64,000 bases of DNA from Mariniradius saccharolyticus AK6 (lineage in GTDB: Bacteria > Bacteroidota > Bacteroidia > Cytophagales > Cyclobacteriaceae), in NCBI RefSeq assembly GCF_000330725.2, contig NZ_AMZY02000009.1, positions 62,001 to 126,000 on the forward strand, written 5' to 3'. The notes under the pieces are model-generated. The model was not told where the DNA came from, did no database searches, and saw only the letters and a program-made list of their open reading frames with translations. How positions within the stretch are numbered: the first letter of the stretch is position 1; the number at the start of each line of letters is the position of its first letter. Position numbers and translations under genes: made by a program. Positions 9,316 to 17,373 of this stretch are shown here, one piece after another.

Positions 9316-9956
9316 TTTCCCCAAGCCCCAGGATTTTTCCGCCATTCTTGCAGGGAAGCCAAGGTGTTTTGGTCTATGTAATTGTTGGCAATCGCCTGCG
9401 GCAACATCGAGGAATAATCACTCAAGCAGACCAATTCGACACCTGCTTTTTCGAAATTTTCAGCCGCCAGTTCAAACCCATAGGTAAAGATCGCGACCAT
9501 TCCCAGCACTTCAAATCCGGCTGCTTTGAGGTCCGTGACCGCCTTCAGGGAACTGCCACCTGTTGATACCAGGTCCTCTACCACGACAACTTTTTGCCCC
9601 GGAGTGACCTTTCCTTCAATCATGTTTTCCATTCCGTGACCTTTGGGGCTTGACCGCACATACAAGAATGGCAGGTTCATTGCATCAGCCAAAAGGGCCC
9701 CTTGTGGGATTCCTGCTGTCGCGACTCCAGCCACAGCTTCGATATTCGCGAAATTCTTTTGTATCGCATCCTGAAGATAATGCTTGATAAACGAACGGAC
9801 GGCAGGGTAGGAGAGCGAAAGCCTATTGTCGCAATATATCGGAGATTTCCAGCCGGAAGCCCAGGTGAAAGGTTTGGTAGGTTGAAGACGGATCGCTTCA
9901 ATTTCAAGAAGCCTTTGGGCAACGGCGGAAGCGATTTTGGGATCGAAAATTTTCAT
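9312..9956 (-). CDS. pyrE: orotate phosphoribosyltransferase
   Basis: At 214 residues this is a normal-length type I phosphoribosyltransferase. It has the PRPP-binding loop VVVVEDLVSTGGS, the N-terminal FTWASGWKSPIYCDNR that contacts orotate, and the flexible-loop segment RSSPKGHGMEN. It forms OMP from orotate and PRPP in UMP synthesis. It is a single-gene unit convergent with the TIGR02757 gene and divergent from the Nudix gene at 10065. Motif coverage is complete. Confidence 0.97.
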   Translation of the reverse strand: MKIFDPKIASAVAQRLLEIEAIRLQPTKPFTWASGWKSPIYCDNRLSLSYPAVRSFIKHYLQDAIQKNFANIEAVAGVATAGIPQGALLADAMNLPFLYVRSSPKGHGMENMIEGKVTPGQKVVVVEDLVSTGGSSLKAVTDLKAAGFEVLGMVAIFTYGFELAAENFEKAGVELVCLSDYSSMLPQAIANNYIDQNTLASLQEWRKNPGAWGK

Positions 9957-9990
9957 ACGCCAAAATTAGGGGATTAAAAATTGGTGCCCG

Positions 9991-10021
9991 TTGTGCAGCC
10001 TAAAAAATTTATGCATTTTTG
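9991..10021 (+). promoter_or_regulatory. possible promoter of the Nudix gene
   Basis: TTGT (9991-9994) and CATTTTTG (10014-10021) are 19 bp apart, the usual spacing of the Bacteroidota -33 TTTG and -7 TAnnTTTG boxes. The ATG follows 43 bp downstream. Confidence 0.4.
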
Positions 10022-10064
10022 GCCCAACCAGTAGCCAAAAAGGGACTTTCAAAACACCCGCGCC

Positions 10065-10751
10065 ATGAAGATTTTTGTCAACGACAAGCCTTTGGACGTA
10101 TTCACGCCGGAGGAATTGCCTGCAGATAGAACTTTTGAAGTAATCTACGACCATCCTTCCGATATTCCCGCGACAGGGGAGTTTCATGATGATGTCTTGA
10201 TCATCGAGCCTTCCCGTGATGTGATCATCAAGCTCTTGTACTTGATGAGGACCCGAAAGCTTAAGAATCTTGACTCGGTGACCTTGGTCAGCAAGGAAAA
10301 AGAAGATACAAAAAAATTCATCAAAAGCCGATTTACCGTCATCAAGGCAGCCGGTGGGGTGGTGACGAAGGACGATAAGGTGCTGTTTATTTTTAGGCTG
10401 GGAAAATGGGATTTGCCAAAGGGAAAGTTTGACAAGGGCGAATCTCCCGCAGCTTGTGCATTGAGAGAGGTGGAAGAGGAATGTGGTATCAAGGTGCGTT
10501 TGGGTTCCAAAATCTGCAAAACCTGGCATACCTATACGCAGGATAGAAAGAGCATTTTGAAGAAGACCTATTGGTTTCAAATGGATAACATCTCAGATGC
10601 CAATATGAAACCCCAAAAGGAAGAGGGTATCGAGGATATCCGCTGGATGACGCATCAGGAAGCGAAGACAGCCTTGGTCAATTCCTATCCTTCGATCCGG
10701 TATTTGTACAAGCAATTTCTGAAAAAAGTCCCCAAAGCCTACAAGCTGTAA
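10065..10751 (+). CDS. Nudix hydrolase with N-terminal extension
   Basis: The 228-residue protein has a complete Nudix box (GKFDKGESPAACALREVEEECG, about residues 125-146) that would bind divalent metal and hydrolyse a nucleoside-diphosphate-linked substrate. The first 95 residues form a separate domain starting MKIFVNDKPLDVF; this layout is common in Bacteroidota. The substrate is unknown. Its last 13 bp overlap the end of coaD on the other strand. Confidence 0.88.
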   Translation: MKIFVNDKPLDVFTPEELPADRTFEVIYDHPSDIPATGEFHDDVLIIEPSRDVIIKLLYLMRTRKLKNLDSVTLVSKEKEDTKKFIKSRFTVIKAAGGVVTKDDKVLFIFRLGKWDLPKGKFDKGESPAACALREVEEECGIKVRLGSKICKTWHTYTQDRKSILKKTYWFQMDNISDANMKPQKEEGIEDIRWMTHQEAKTALVNSYPSIRYLYKQFLKKVPKAYKL

Positions 10752-11194
10752 GGGAGGTAGGGGGTCACATCTCCACCGTACCGATGGACTTCGCGAATGA
10801 TCGTGGAACTTACCGCAGCAAATTCCGGAGAGGTGATCAGAAAAACCGTTTCCAATCCAGGATATAGGTTTCTGTTCATTTGGCTGATTGTGTTTTCATA
10901 CTCAAAATCAGTTGTGTTACGGAGTCCACGAACCAAAAATCTGGCACCTTCACTTTTCGCAAGCGATGAGGTAAGTTCGTTATAAACAACCACTCTTACA
11001 CGGTCATTGCCAATGTAGATGCCCTTGATTTTTTCCACCATAAGCTCGATATCGAAGTATCGGTTTTTCTTCGCGGAATTGTAGCCAATACCGATGATTA
11101 CTTCATCGAAAATCTCCAGACTCCGCATTACGATGTCATGGTGTCCCTTGGTGAAAGGGTCGAACGAACCGGGGAAAACGGCGATTTTCTTCAT
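10739..11194 (-). CDS. coaD: phosphopantetheine adenylyltransferase
   Basis: At 151 residues the protein has the nucleotidylyltransferase motif GSFDPFTKGHHDIV, the VRGLRNTTDFEYE block and the terminal SSTIIREV. It forms dephospho-CoA from 4'-phosphopantetheine and ATP. The ATG at 11194 is taken over a TTG one codon upstream. It is the last gene of the minus-strand set 12624-10739, following the DUF3822 gene by 12 bp, an arrangement I associate with Bacteroidota. Confidence 0.96.
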   Translation of the reverse strand: MKKIAVFPGSFDPFTKGHHDIVMRSLEIFDEVIIGIGYNSAKKNRYFDIELMVEKIKGIYIGNDRVRVVVYNELTSSLAKSEGARFLVRGLRNTTDFEYENTISQMNRNLYPGLETVFLITSPEFAAVSSTIIREVHRYGGDVTPYLPYSL

Positions 11195-11206
11195 CAAGAT
11201 TTAAGG

Positions 11207-12040
11207 TTAGGGCAGTACCCAATAAGATTCAAAAAGGGACCTTTGTTGGAATTCTTCGGTTCCTTCCAAGTATTGGAGGTTAGGGTGAGGCGTGCTGATT
11301 TTGAAATTTCTAAAATACGTTTCACCCCAGGCTTCATCAATCCCCAGCGATTCACAATCACCGTAAACCGTCACCCTGCAGTGGTTGCGGTTGAAACCCA
11401 TTTGTTGAAGGATTCCCATCAAGTAGCGGAGCACGTCATCTTTGGTGTATGCCTCAAACCGGTTGAAAAGAACAATCTCCTGTTTGGAGAAAGCTGCCAA
11501 ATAGAAAAAGCTATCGTACAATACCAGCAGGATTTCCTGATCAATCAAGTTGAATTTTTCCTTGAGTGCATAGGAAAGAAAGCATGACGCTCCGTGGTGG
11601 AAATAGGTGTCGGAATAGCCTGATTGCAGGGCATCCGAAACAGCCTCGTCTATCGAACCTACCAGGTGCAGTGTGTTGCTCTCGAGGCTGGTTTGAAACA
11701 ACTTGTCGCCCTCCTTCGGCTTTTCGGCGAAGAAGAGATATACAGAAAGCAGACTCGCATCAAACAAAATTCCGGGCACAAGAGAAAACGATTCTCCATA
11801 ATGGAAGATCCTTTTGGGGACTTCCAACCGGAGCAATTTGTCTTCTTTCAGTTGTTGGAGGAGCCGACGTTGGTTGTCGAACGTCATTTGATGGATCGCA
11901 GCCACTTTGCCGTTGATGTCCCGGGCAAACAGGAAATAGTGATCCTTAAACAAGAAAAGCGATAAATTTGACACCTGAGCGGTATCAAATTTATCGCAAT
12001 AAATTTTTTCGGGACGCGTATGTACAGCCTTTATAGCCAA
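11207..12040 (-). CDS. DUF3822 family protein
   Basis: This 277-residue protein matches what I know of DUF3822, a Bacteroidota family regularly encoded next to coaD. Recognisable segments are SNLSLFLFKDHYFLFARD near the N-terminus and the middle part ending FSKQEIVLFNRFEAY. I recall the family being predicted to have an actin-like ATPase fold, but the sequence alone does not prove it. No ATG is available near the N-terminus, so the TTG at 12040, 2 bp after the upstream stop, is proposed, implying translational coupling. Function is unknown. Confidence 0.85.
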   Translation of the reverse strand: MAIKAVHTRPEKIYCDKFDTAQVSNLSLFLFKDHYFLFARDINGKVAAIHQMTFDNQRRLLQQLKEDKLLRLEVPKRIFHYGESFSLVPGILFDASLLSVYLFFAEKPKEGDKLFQTSLESNTLHLVGSIDEAVSDALQSGYSDTYFHHGASCFLSYALKEKFNLIDQEILLVLYDSFFYLAAFSKQEIVLFNRFEAYTKDDVLRYLMGILQQMGFNRNHCRVTVYGDCESLGIDEAWGETYFRNFKISTPHPNLQYLEGTEEFQQRSLFESYWVLP

Positions 12041-12042
12041 GA

Positions 12043-12624
12043 TTACTCCCAGTTGCCTGAAGTAGATGAGTCGGTCCTTGATCCGATGCGGAGGGCTTTC
12101 TCTTTATTGTTCAACCTTCTTTTCGGATTCATCGGATCTGGGTCACGAATCTCGAAAACGGGTATTTGTCTCTGTGTTCTTTCAACCTTGTCAGCGAAAA
12201 ACTCAAACTGCTTTCCTCCGGACCCTGGCACGATGTGAAGATTTTCCAAGTTGAAGTTTGGATACCTCCTCTCGTTGAAGAGGGAATCCATCACCATCAC
12301 AGAACCCAAAGTGTCCAGTGTGACCGTGATTTCTTCTTTTCCGTATTCCAAAAGCTTGGTGGTCTCAGTTCTTTGCACAATCCAAATTTTCCCGTCCTGG
12401 ATGAACTTCTTCAACTCATCCCAACTTCCTGCATATTGACCATTGGACGCAAGGTAGGCGATCTGGGCATCCCTAAGCATTTGGAGCTTTTCAATGATAC
12501 GTGCCTCAGTCGCCGCAATGAGTTTTTCCTGCTGCATGACGTCATCCACACTCTTGTAAAGCAAATAGCCCAAGCCCAAGGCTGAAACAAGGAATACAAT
12601 CGATAGAATTCTCGTTAGTGTCAT
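12043..12624 (-). CDS. single-pass, pilin-like protein of unknown function
   Basis: The 193-residue protein has one N-terminal transmembrane helix (about residues 5-25), then a charged helix (MQQEKLIAATEARIIEKL) and the segment RDAQIAYLASNGQYAGSWDEL. The last resembles the loop after the long helix in type IV pilins and pseudopilins. The remainder is beta-rich with a basic tail. No prepilin peptidase site is visible. It is the first gene of the coaD set and is tightly coupled to DUF3822. If DUF3822 is actin-like, the pair would recall a PilM and pilin partner set; this is inference. Confidence 0.8.
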   Translation of the reverse strand: MTLTRILSIVFLVSALGLGYLLYKSVDDVMQQEKLIAATEARIIEKLQMLRDAQIAYLASNGQYAGSWDELKKFIQDGKIWIVQRTETTKLLEYGKEEITVTLDTLGSVMVMDSLFNERRYPNFNLENLHIVPGSGGKQFEFFADKVERTQRQIPVFEIRDPDPMNPKRRLNNKEKALRIGSRTDSSTSGNWE

Positions 12625-12677
12625 TTTTTGGATTGATTAGAACTTAAGGTAAGGTTGATGGTATTAAGAATAGGTTG

Positions 12678-13181
12678 CTATTTTATTGAAATATTTTCAA
12701 AATTAAAATAACCTTTCCACAATCGCACATCATTCAGGGATTTTATTCCCCAAAACAGGCGGTGTTTTTCTTCCTTTTTGATGGACGCCAATTTATCGAT
12801 GTCCAGAAAGTCAATTTCGGTGATCAACTGCTTTTCTGCAGCCAACTCGGGGTCTATTCCCTTCACCAGGTTTCCTCCGATGACATGTACCTCAAAATAC
12901 AGCTCCACCGCATGGAGTGGTGGCTCCAGAAATTCGAAATTGCAGAGAAACTGGCCCAACTCGACTTGAAGGCCTGTTTCTTCCAAGAACTCCCTGCGTA
13001 GGTTTTCTTCGACAGAACTGCCAAACTTCATCCCGCCACCGGGAACATTCCAGAAATACCGACCCTCTCCCATATGATGCTTGATCATCAAAATTCGGTC
13101 GTCCTGAATCAGCACGCCGTTGACCCGAAGCCGTAACCTCCCGCCAAATTTTTCCTCGATTTCCTTTTTCAAAATTGTCAT
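12678..13181 (-). CDS. Nudix hydrolase with altered Nudix box
   Basis: The ATG at 13181 gives 167 residues. The Nudix fold is clear (VPGGGMKFG followed by VEENLRREFLEETG), but the first glutamate of the box (usually GGGxExGE) is replaced, reading GSS instead of GES. The metal-binding REFLEE core is intact, so activity is likely retained. Substrate unknown. Longer in-frame extensions overlap the divergent helicase gene and were not used. It is divergent from the helicase with only 15 bp between start codons. Confidence 0.86.
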   Translation of the reverse strand: MTILKKEIEEKFGGRLRLRVNGVLIQDDRILMIKHHMGEGRYFWNVPGGGMKFGSSVEENLRREFLEETGLQVELGQFLCNFEFLEPPLHAVELYFEVHVIGGNLVKGIDPELAAEKQLITEIDFLDIDKLASIKKEEKHRLFWGIKSLNDVRLWKGYFNFENISIK

Positions 13182-13196
13182 GCTAGATTCGAGCCG

Positions 13197-14651
13197 ATGG
13201 ACGCTAAAGATAAGCACGAGCCCGATCTGCCCTTGCGACTGCTGAAAAGAAATTTTCCACACGAGCCTACCCAAGGGCAAATGGAGTTTTTTAGGAGGAT
13301 GAATGATTATCTTACCGTGGAAGCAAGTGGCGGCCGGATTTTCCTGCTTAAGGGCTATGCGGGTACGGGAAAAACTTCCTTGGTTTCCGCGTTGGTCAAA
13401 ACCCTTCCCAAAATTAAACTCAAGTCGCTACTCTTGGCGCCGACGGGCAGGGCCGCCAAGGTCATGGGCAACTACAGCCTTCGATCCGCCTTTACCATCC
13501 ATAAGATTATATACAAGCCCAAAGGAGAATTGGGAGACGGTGGCGCGGGATTTGTTTTGCAAAAGAACTACTCCAAAAATACGGTTTTCATCGTCGATGA
13601 GGCCTCGATGATTTCAGATGAGTCATTCGGCGGTAGGTCGCTTTTGCGCGATTTGATACGTTTTGTACTCCAGGAACCCAGCAACAGCCTCGTGATGGTG
13701 GGCGATATGGCGCAGCTGCCACCGGTGGGGAGTTCGCTCAGCCCTGGATTGGATGGGGGCTATCTCAAGCGGCATTTTGGACTCAGCGTGACCGAGACGG
13801 AACTCCGCGAGGTCATGCGGCAACAGTTGGATTCGGGAATTCTTTTCAACGCCACCAAGCTGAGGAACGAGATGTATCAAGCGAAACCGGCTATACGGAT
13901 GCAGACCTTGGGATTCAAGGATTTTTATAAAATGACAGGTGAAAGGCTTGAGGACGGACTGCGCTATGCCTACGAGAAATACGGAATTGAGCAAGCCATA
14001 GTCATAACCCGCTCCAACAAGGCCGCCGTACAGTACAACCAATACATCCGCCGGAGTATCCATTTTCATGACGATGAACTCGCGGCGGGCGACTTTCTGA
14101 TGGTCGTCAAAAACAACTACCTCTACATGGCCGAGTCCGAGCGGGTAAGCTTCATCGCCAACGGGGATTTTGTGGAAATCATGAAGGTGAGGTCATTCGA
14201 GGAAATGTATGGCTTCAGATTTGCTACCTTGGAACTGCGGATGGTGGACTACCCGGATGAGCCCTATTTCGAAGCTAAAGTGCTTTTAGATACCCTCTAT
14301 TCCGATGGCCCCTCATTGACTTCGGAGCAGTTTCGATCGCTTTACCAGCAGGTAAGTGCAGATTATGCCGATGTGGCCGACAAAAACGAAAGGATGGAAT
14401 TGATTAAAAAAGATTCTTATCTTTCGGCCTTACAGGTCAAGTTTGCCTATGCCCTCACCTGTCACAAGGCCCAAGGGGGACAGTGGGAGGCGGTTTTTGT
14501 GGACCAAGGCTACCTGACCGAGGAACAGGTCAACTCCGACTTCCTTCGATGGCTGTATACAGCGATGACCAGGGCGCGAAAAGAGTTGTTCATGGTGAAC
14601 TTTCATCCCAGATTTTACATTAATTACAACGAAACAGAAAACCAAACTTAA
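13197..14651 (+). CDS. Dda/RecD-like superfamily 1B DNA helicase
   Basis: The 484-residue protein has Walker A GYAGTGKTS (about residue 53), motif Ia LLAPTGRAAKVM, Walker B FIVDEASMIS, motif III MVGDMAQLPPVG and a C-terminal UvrD-like block (FAYALTCHKAQGGQWE, RWLYTAMTRAR). It lacks RecBC-interaction features, so a stand-alone 5'-3' helicase of the Dda or RecD2-like class is most likely, working in replication or repair. The FPHEPTQGQ segment just before Walker A is part of the family, supporting the early ATG. DUF1573 follows after 10 bp. Confidence 0.9.
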   Translation: MDAKDKHEPDLPLRLLKRNFPHEPTQGQMEFFRRMNDYLTVEASGGRIFLLKGYAGTGKTSLVSALVKTLPKIKLKSLLLAPTGRAAKVMGNYSLRSAFTIHKIIYKPKGELGDGGAGFVLQKNYSKNTVFIVDEASMISDESFGGRSLLRDLIRFVLQEPSNSLVMVGDMAQLPPVGSSLSPGLDGGYLKRHFGLSVTETELREVMRQQLDSGILFNATKLRNEMYQAKPAIRMQTLGFKDFYKMTGERLEDGLRYAYEKYGIEQAIVITRSNKAAVQYNQYIRRSIHFHDDELAAGDFLMVVKNNYLYMAESERVSFIANGDFVEIMKVRSFEEMYGFRFATLELRMVDYPDEPYFEAKVLLDTLYSDGPSLTSEQFRSLYQQVSADYADVADKNERMELIKKDSYLSALQVKFAYALTCHKAQGGQWEAVFVDQGYLTEEQVNSDFLRWLYTAMTRARKELFMVNFHPRFYINYNETENQT

Positions 14652-14661
14652 CTTAATCCCT

Positions 14662-15054
14662 ATGAAAAAGTCCATTTTACTTCTGTTGGTTAGCTTGGCG
14701 TTTGCGGGTCAGGCGCTCATGGCACAAGGCACAGGCCCTGTGATTGAGTTTCAGGAAAAAGCCAGAGATTTTGGCGACATCACCCAAGGCGACAAGGTAG
14801 AGCATACGTTCGTGTTCAAAAACACTGGCGATGCCCCGCTTCTGATCCAGAACGTAGCCGTCACCTGCGGCTGTACGGCGCCAAACTGGCCCAAGCAGGC
14901 CATTGCGCCCGGAGCGACAGGAGAACTGAAAGTAGTCTTCAACTCCGCAGGCAAGCTCGGGAAACAGAATTCCGTGATCCGGATATATTCCAATGCCTCC
15001 GAGCCGATTGAAAAGGTTTCCCTGATTTCCAACGTGCTGCCAAAAGGCAGTTGA
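14662..15054 (+). CDS. DUF1573 domain exported protein
   Basis: This 130-residue protein has a signal peptide (about residues 1-20, AGQALMAQG) and one DUF1573 immunoglobulin-like domain, with FGDITQGDKVEHTFVFKN and the conserved VTCGCTAPNWPK. Such proteins are abundant and exported in Bacteroidota, with no established function. It lies 10 bp after the helicase and ends at a clear terminator. A second, decayed copy of its middle and terminator lies 1.1 kb downstream. Confidence 0.9.
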   Translation: MKKSILLLLVSLAFAGQALMAQGTGPVIEFQEKARDFGDITQGDKVEHTFVFKNTGDAPLLIQNVAVTCGCTAPNWPKQAIAPGATGELKVVFNSAGKLGKQNSVIRIYSNASEPIEKVSLISNVLPKGS

Positions 15055-15070
15055 TCGGTGACAATCAAAA

Positions 15071-15108
15071 AAAGAAAAGCCAGTCGTTGCGAAACGGCTG
15101 GCTTTTTC
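15071..15108 (+). terminator. intrinsic terminator after DUF1573 gene
   Basis: An 11-bp stem with one wobble pair (arms 15078-15088 and 15093-15103, AGCCAG...CTGGCT) is preceded by an A-rich run and followed by TTTTT. It ends the helicase-DUF1573 transcript. Confidence 0.9.
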
Positions 15109-15196
15109 CTTTCTGTCGTATTTTGGAAATTGTTACTCCTTCAGGTTGATGAACGATATCGGGAAAGGATGTCATGGTGTTTTAAACCTATTTATT

Positions 15197-15889
15197 TCAA
15201 TTCCGAACAAAAATCCATTTTACTGATTCATAGAGTCCTATTCCGATGTAACCCAAGATGCCGGGTTTAACTTTTTCCTCCATTAAAACTGTTATGGTCG
15301 AATATTCTGACAGGTGCTTTAGCTGTGTGATTTTTCCTTCCAATGAGTCAATATCCCCATTCAATCGTTCTAATTCCTTTTCCACCTTCAATGCCGCCTC
15401 TACTGTTTCGGCTCTCGCCAACAACTCCAAATACCTTTTTCTTGCATTTCTCGCATTGTCTAGGCGGATTTGATAGTCTACAAACTGATCTGTCACGTCG
15501 TTTCCTGAAATAGTCTTGTCCTTAACTTTTCCAAGCGATGAAATGTCAGCGATTGCGCTTTGGAGTTTGTCAGATTTCACCCTAAGAATCGATTTTTTGT
15601 TTCCGAGGGTCTGCACATAGCCGTCATACTTAAGGGCTGTTTCTGCCAACTTTACGTTTGTCGAATCCGGAATCTTAACTACGATTTTTATCGACGCGTC
15701 GTAAATTACAATACGCCTCGTGTTCTCAGAGTCATTTTCATAGGCCCGCCTTTGGTTAGGTCTGGATTCTTCGGATTCAATCATCTTCGAACCAGCATAC
15801 GAGCTTGATTGCTCGGTTGGTTTGTTTACGGCACAACCGGATAATATTGCTACCGAGGTGATAATGAAAACAGTTCTTTTGATTTCCAT
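15197..15889 (-). CDS. DUF4349 domain lipoprotein
   Basis: The ATG at 15889 gives 230 residues with a lipoprotein signal (TVFIITSVAILSGC, lipobox LSGC). An alternative ATG 21 bp upstream is possible. The DUF4349 signature is visible: VIYDASIKIVV, VTDQFVDYQIRLDNARN and the heptad-rich KVEKELERLNGDIDSLEG, a likely coiled coil, then LSEYSTITVLM. The usual C-terminal transmembrane segment is short (ILGYIGIGLYESVKWIF) and followed by only three residues, so the tail looks shortened. Function unknown; possibly an envelope sensor partner. Confidence 0.85.
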   Translation of the reverse strand: MEIKRTVFIITSVAILSGCAVNKPTEQSSSYAGSKMIESEESRPNQRRAYENDSENTRRIVIYDASIKIVVKIPDSTNVKLAETALKYDGYVQTLGNKKSILRVKSDKLQSAIADISSLGKVKDKTISGNDVTDQFVDYQIRLDNARNARKRYLELLARAETVEAALKVEKELERLNGDIDSLEGKITQLKHLSEYSTITVLMEEKVKPGILGYIGIGLYESVKWIFVRN

Positions 15890-16301
15890 TCTGTATGATT
15901 CCTTTAGCATTTTTGTCGTTCGGGTGATTGTTGGATGAGCTCGATAAATACAACTAAATTTATTATAACTTAATGCTTCGTGATCTTTTTTTAAATGCTG
16001 TCTCTAGCAAATACTAACCAAAAACGACTATTCTGACTGATTTCACTGACCTCGAGGCTGAACAATAAATCAACTTTGTTGAATTAACGAGATTGTTGGT
16101 AAAACAGTACATTGATCGATACAAACTTGTTTCCTTGGATCATTACAGGAGTAGTCTTCAATTCAGCGGGAAAGCTTCGCAATCAAAATTGAAAAGCAAG
16201 TCGTTGTAAAGCGGCTGGCTTTTTTTCGTTTAAGATCGAACGTATTTTCTTCAATTGGCGCAGGCAGAAAAAAAATGAATGTATCTTTTTTGAACCCACC
16301 T
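15890..16301. other. intergenic region with decayed DUF1573 sequence
   Basis: This space of about 410 bp lies upstream of the DUF4349 gene and downstream of the lipoprotein at 16302. Apart from the DUF1573 remnant at 16145-16228, reported separately, no gene or RNA is apparent. The part nearest the DUF4349 start is AT-rich and should carry its promoter. Confidence 0.5.
16145..16228 (+). pseudogene. remnant of a DUF1573 gene and its terminator
   Basis: Bases 16150-16179 encode V-V-F-N-S-A-G-K-L, the same as the intact gene at 14932-14960, and almost every base difference is a synonymous third position. This is followed at once by a degenerate copy of the intact gene's terminator (AAGTCGTTGTAAAGCGGC then a T run), so the sequence for the last 28 residues or so is missing. 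It looks like an old duplicate that diverged under selection and was later internally deleted. Confidence 0.65.
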
Positions 16302-17276
16302 TTAAAATTCATCGATCCGGTCTACCACAAATATCCTTGAGTTCTCCCCGTTTTTGAGCGTATAGGAAACCTGCCTGATCTTACCGGTTTCGGTGCCATT
16401 TTTAAAAATGGGGAAGCGTTGTACCAGATTGGTTTCGACCAAGGCAAACTCATCCCCTCCCTGATAGCCTTTGTTGATCTTTTCGTTTTCCTCGGTCGGA
16501 GGTAAATAAACAGCGCTCATCGATTTCTTATTGTTGACCGAAAAGGCATAGACTTGCCCCTTGCCATTGGTCCCATTTTCCTTGGTAAATACAAGCAACT
16601 CGGGCGAACCATCGGAATTCAAATCTTCCACTTCTGCGTTTTGCACTGCTTGGTTTTCAATAGCAAAGGTTTCCTTGAATTCAACGGGTAGCCCGAAAGT
16701 GAAGATGCTCAATTCATTTGTGCCGTTTTTCTCGATCGCGGAAACGTTGAAGCCCACCCCTTGCAGGTTCAACACTTTGCTGAATTGGGTTTTGTCGATT
16801 TGGTTTTGATCCAAGGCTTCGTTGATTTTTTGATAAGTACCGGCTAGACTCGCCCCGCCCGAACAATAGAAATATAGGATTGACTCGCCATCTTGGCTTT
16901 CGGGTTCGATCCGAAGGCTGTTTTGACCAAACCGAAATCTTATCACCTTGTCGTCAACCCTTGTGCTGTAAGTGCTGTCGTCAAATCGCTGTACAGTCGC
17001 GTCAAATGTGCAGGTGGGTTTCTTCTTGTCTGCTCGGGACCTGACGGATATTTTCAATTGGTCACCTGCTTCAGGGGTCACAGTTACCGCCACCCAATCA
17101 TAGCCTTCGGTGCGCTGATCGTAGGATTCGGTGACATAGTTTCCCGTAAAATCGGGTTTTTCGACCGCGGTTTCGACGGATTGGGTTTCTACCACGGGTG
17201 GTTTGGGCTCGTTTTTGCACCCAAAAATGATCCCCGTGAAGGCAGCGATGAGTAGGGAATGCTTGAGATTTGCCAT
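16302..17276 (-). CDS. lipoprotein, PliI-like lysozyme-inhibitor C-terminal region
   Basis: The 324-residue protein has a lipobox (IIFGC, Cys20) and a Pro/Val linker. About residues 40-140 form a beta-rich domain containing FTGNYV. The C-terminal half (SPELLVFTKE, AVYLPPTEENEKINKGYQ, GGDEFALVETNLVQRFPIF, then RQVSYTLKNGE) resembles proteins annotated as PliI family inhibitors of I-type lysozyme, and an FG-GAP-like NSDGSPELLVF is embedded. A periplasmic or surface-anchored inhibitor is plausible, but the assignment rests on remembered family features. It is a single-gene unit. Confidence 0.65.
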   Translation of the reverse strand: MANLKHSLLIAAFTGIIFGCKNEPKPPVVETQSVETAVEKPDFTGNYVTESYDQRTEGYDWVAVTVTPEAGDQLKISVRSRADKKKPTCTFDATVQRFDDSTYSTRVDDKVIRFRFGQNSLRIEPESQDGESILYFYCSGGASLAGTYQKINEALDQNQIDKTQFSKVLNLQGVGFNVSAIEKNGTNELSIFTFGLPVEFKETFAIENQAVQNAEVEDLNSDGSPELLVFTKENGTNGKGQVYAFSVNNKKSMSAVYLPPTEENEKINKGYQGGDEFALVETNLVQRFPIFKNGTETGKIRQVSYTLKNGENSRIFVVDRIDEF

Positions 17277-17373
17277 GCTTTTATTTGTTGTCTTGTATTC
17301 ACTTGGAAGTAAACTAGCGGTTCAGATTTTCCAGGATTGTATTTCATTCCCGTAAATCGATCGTTTTATTGGA

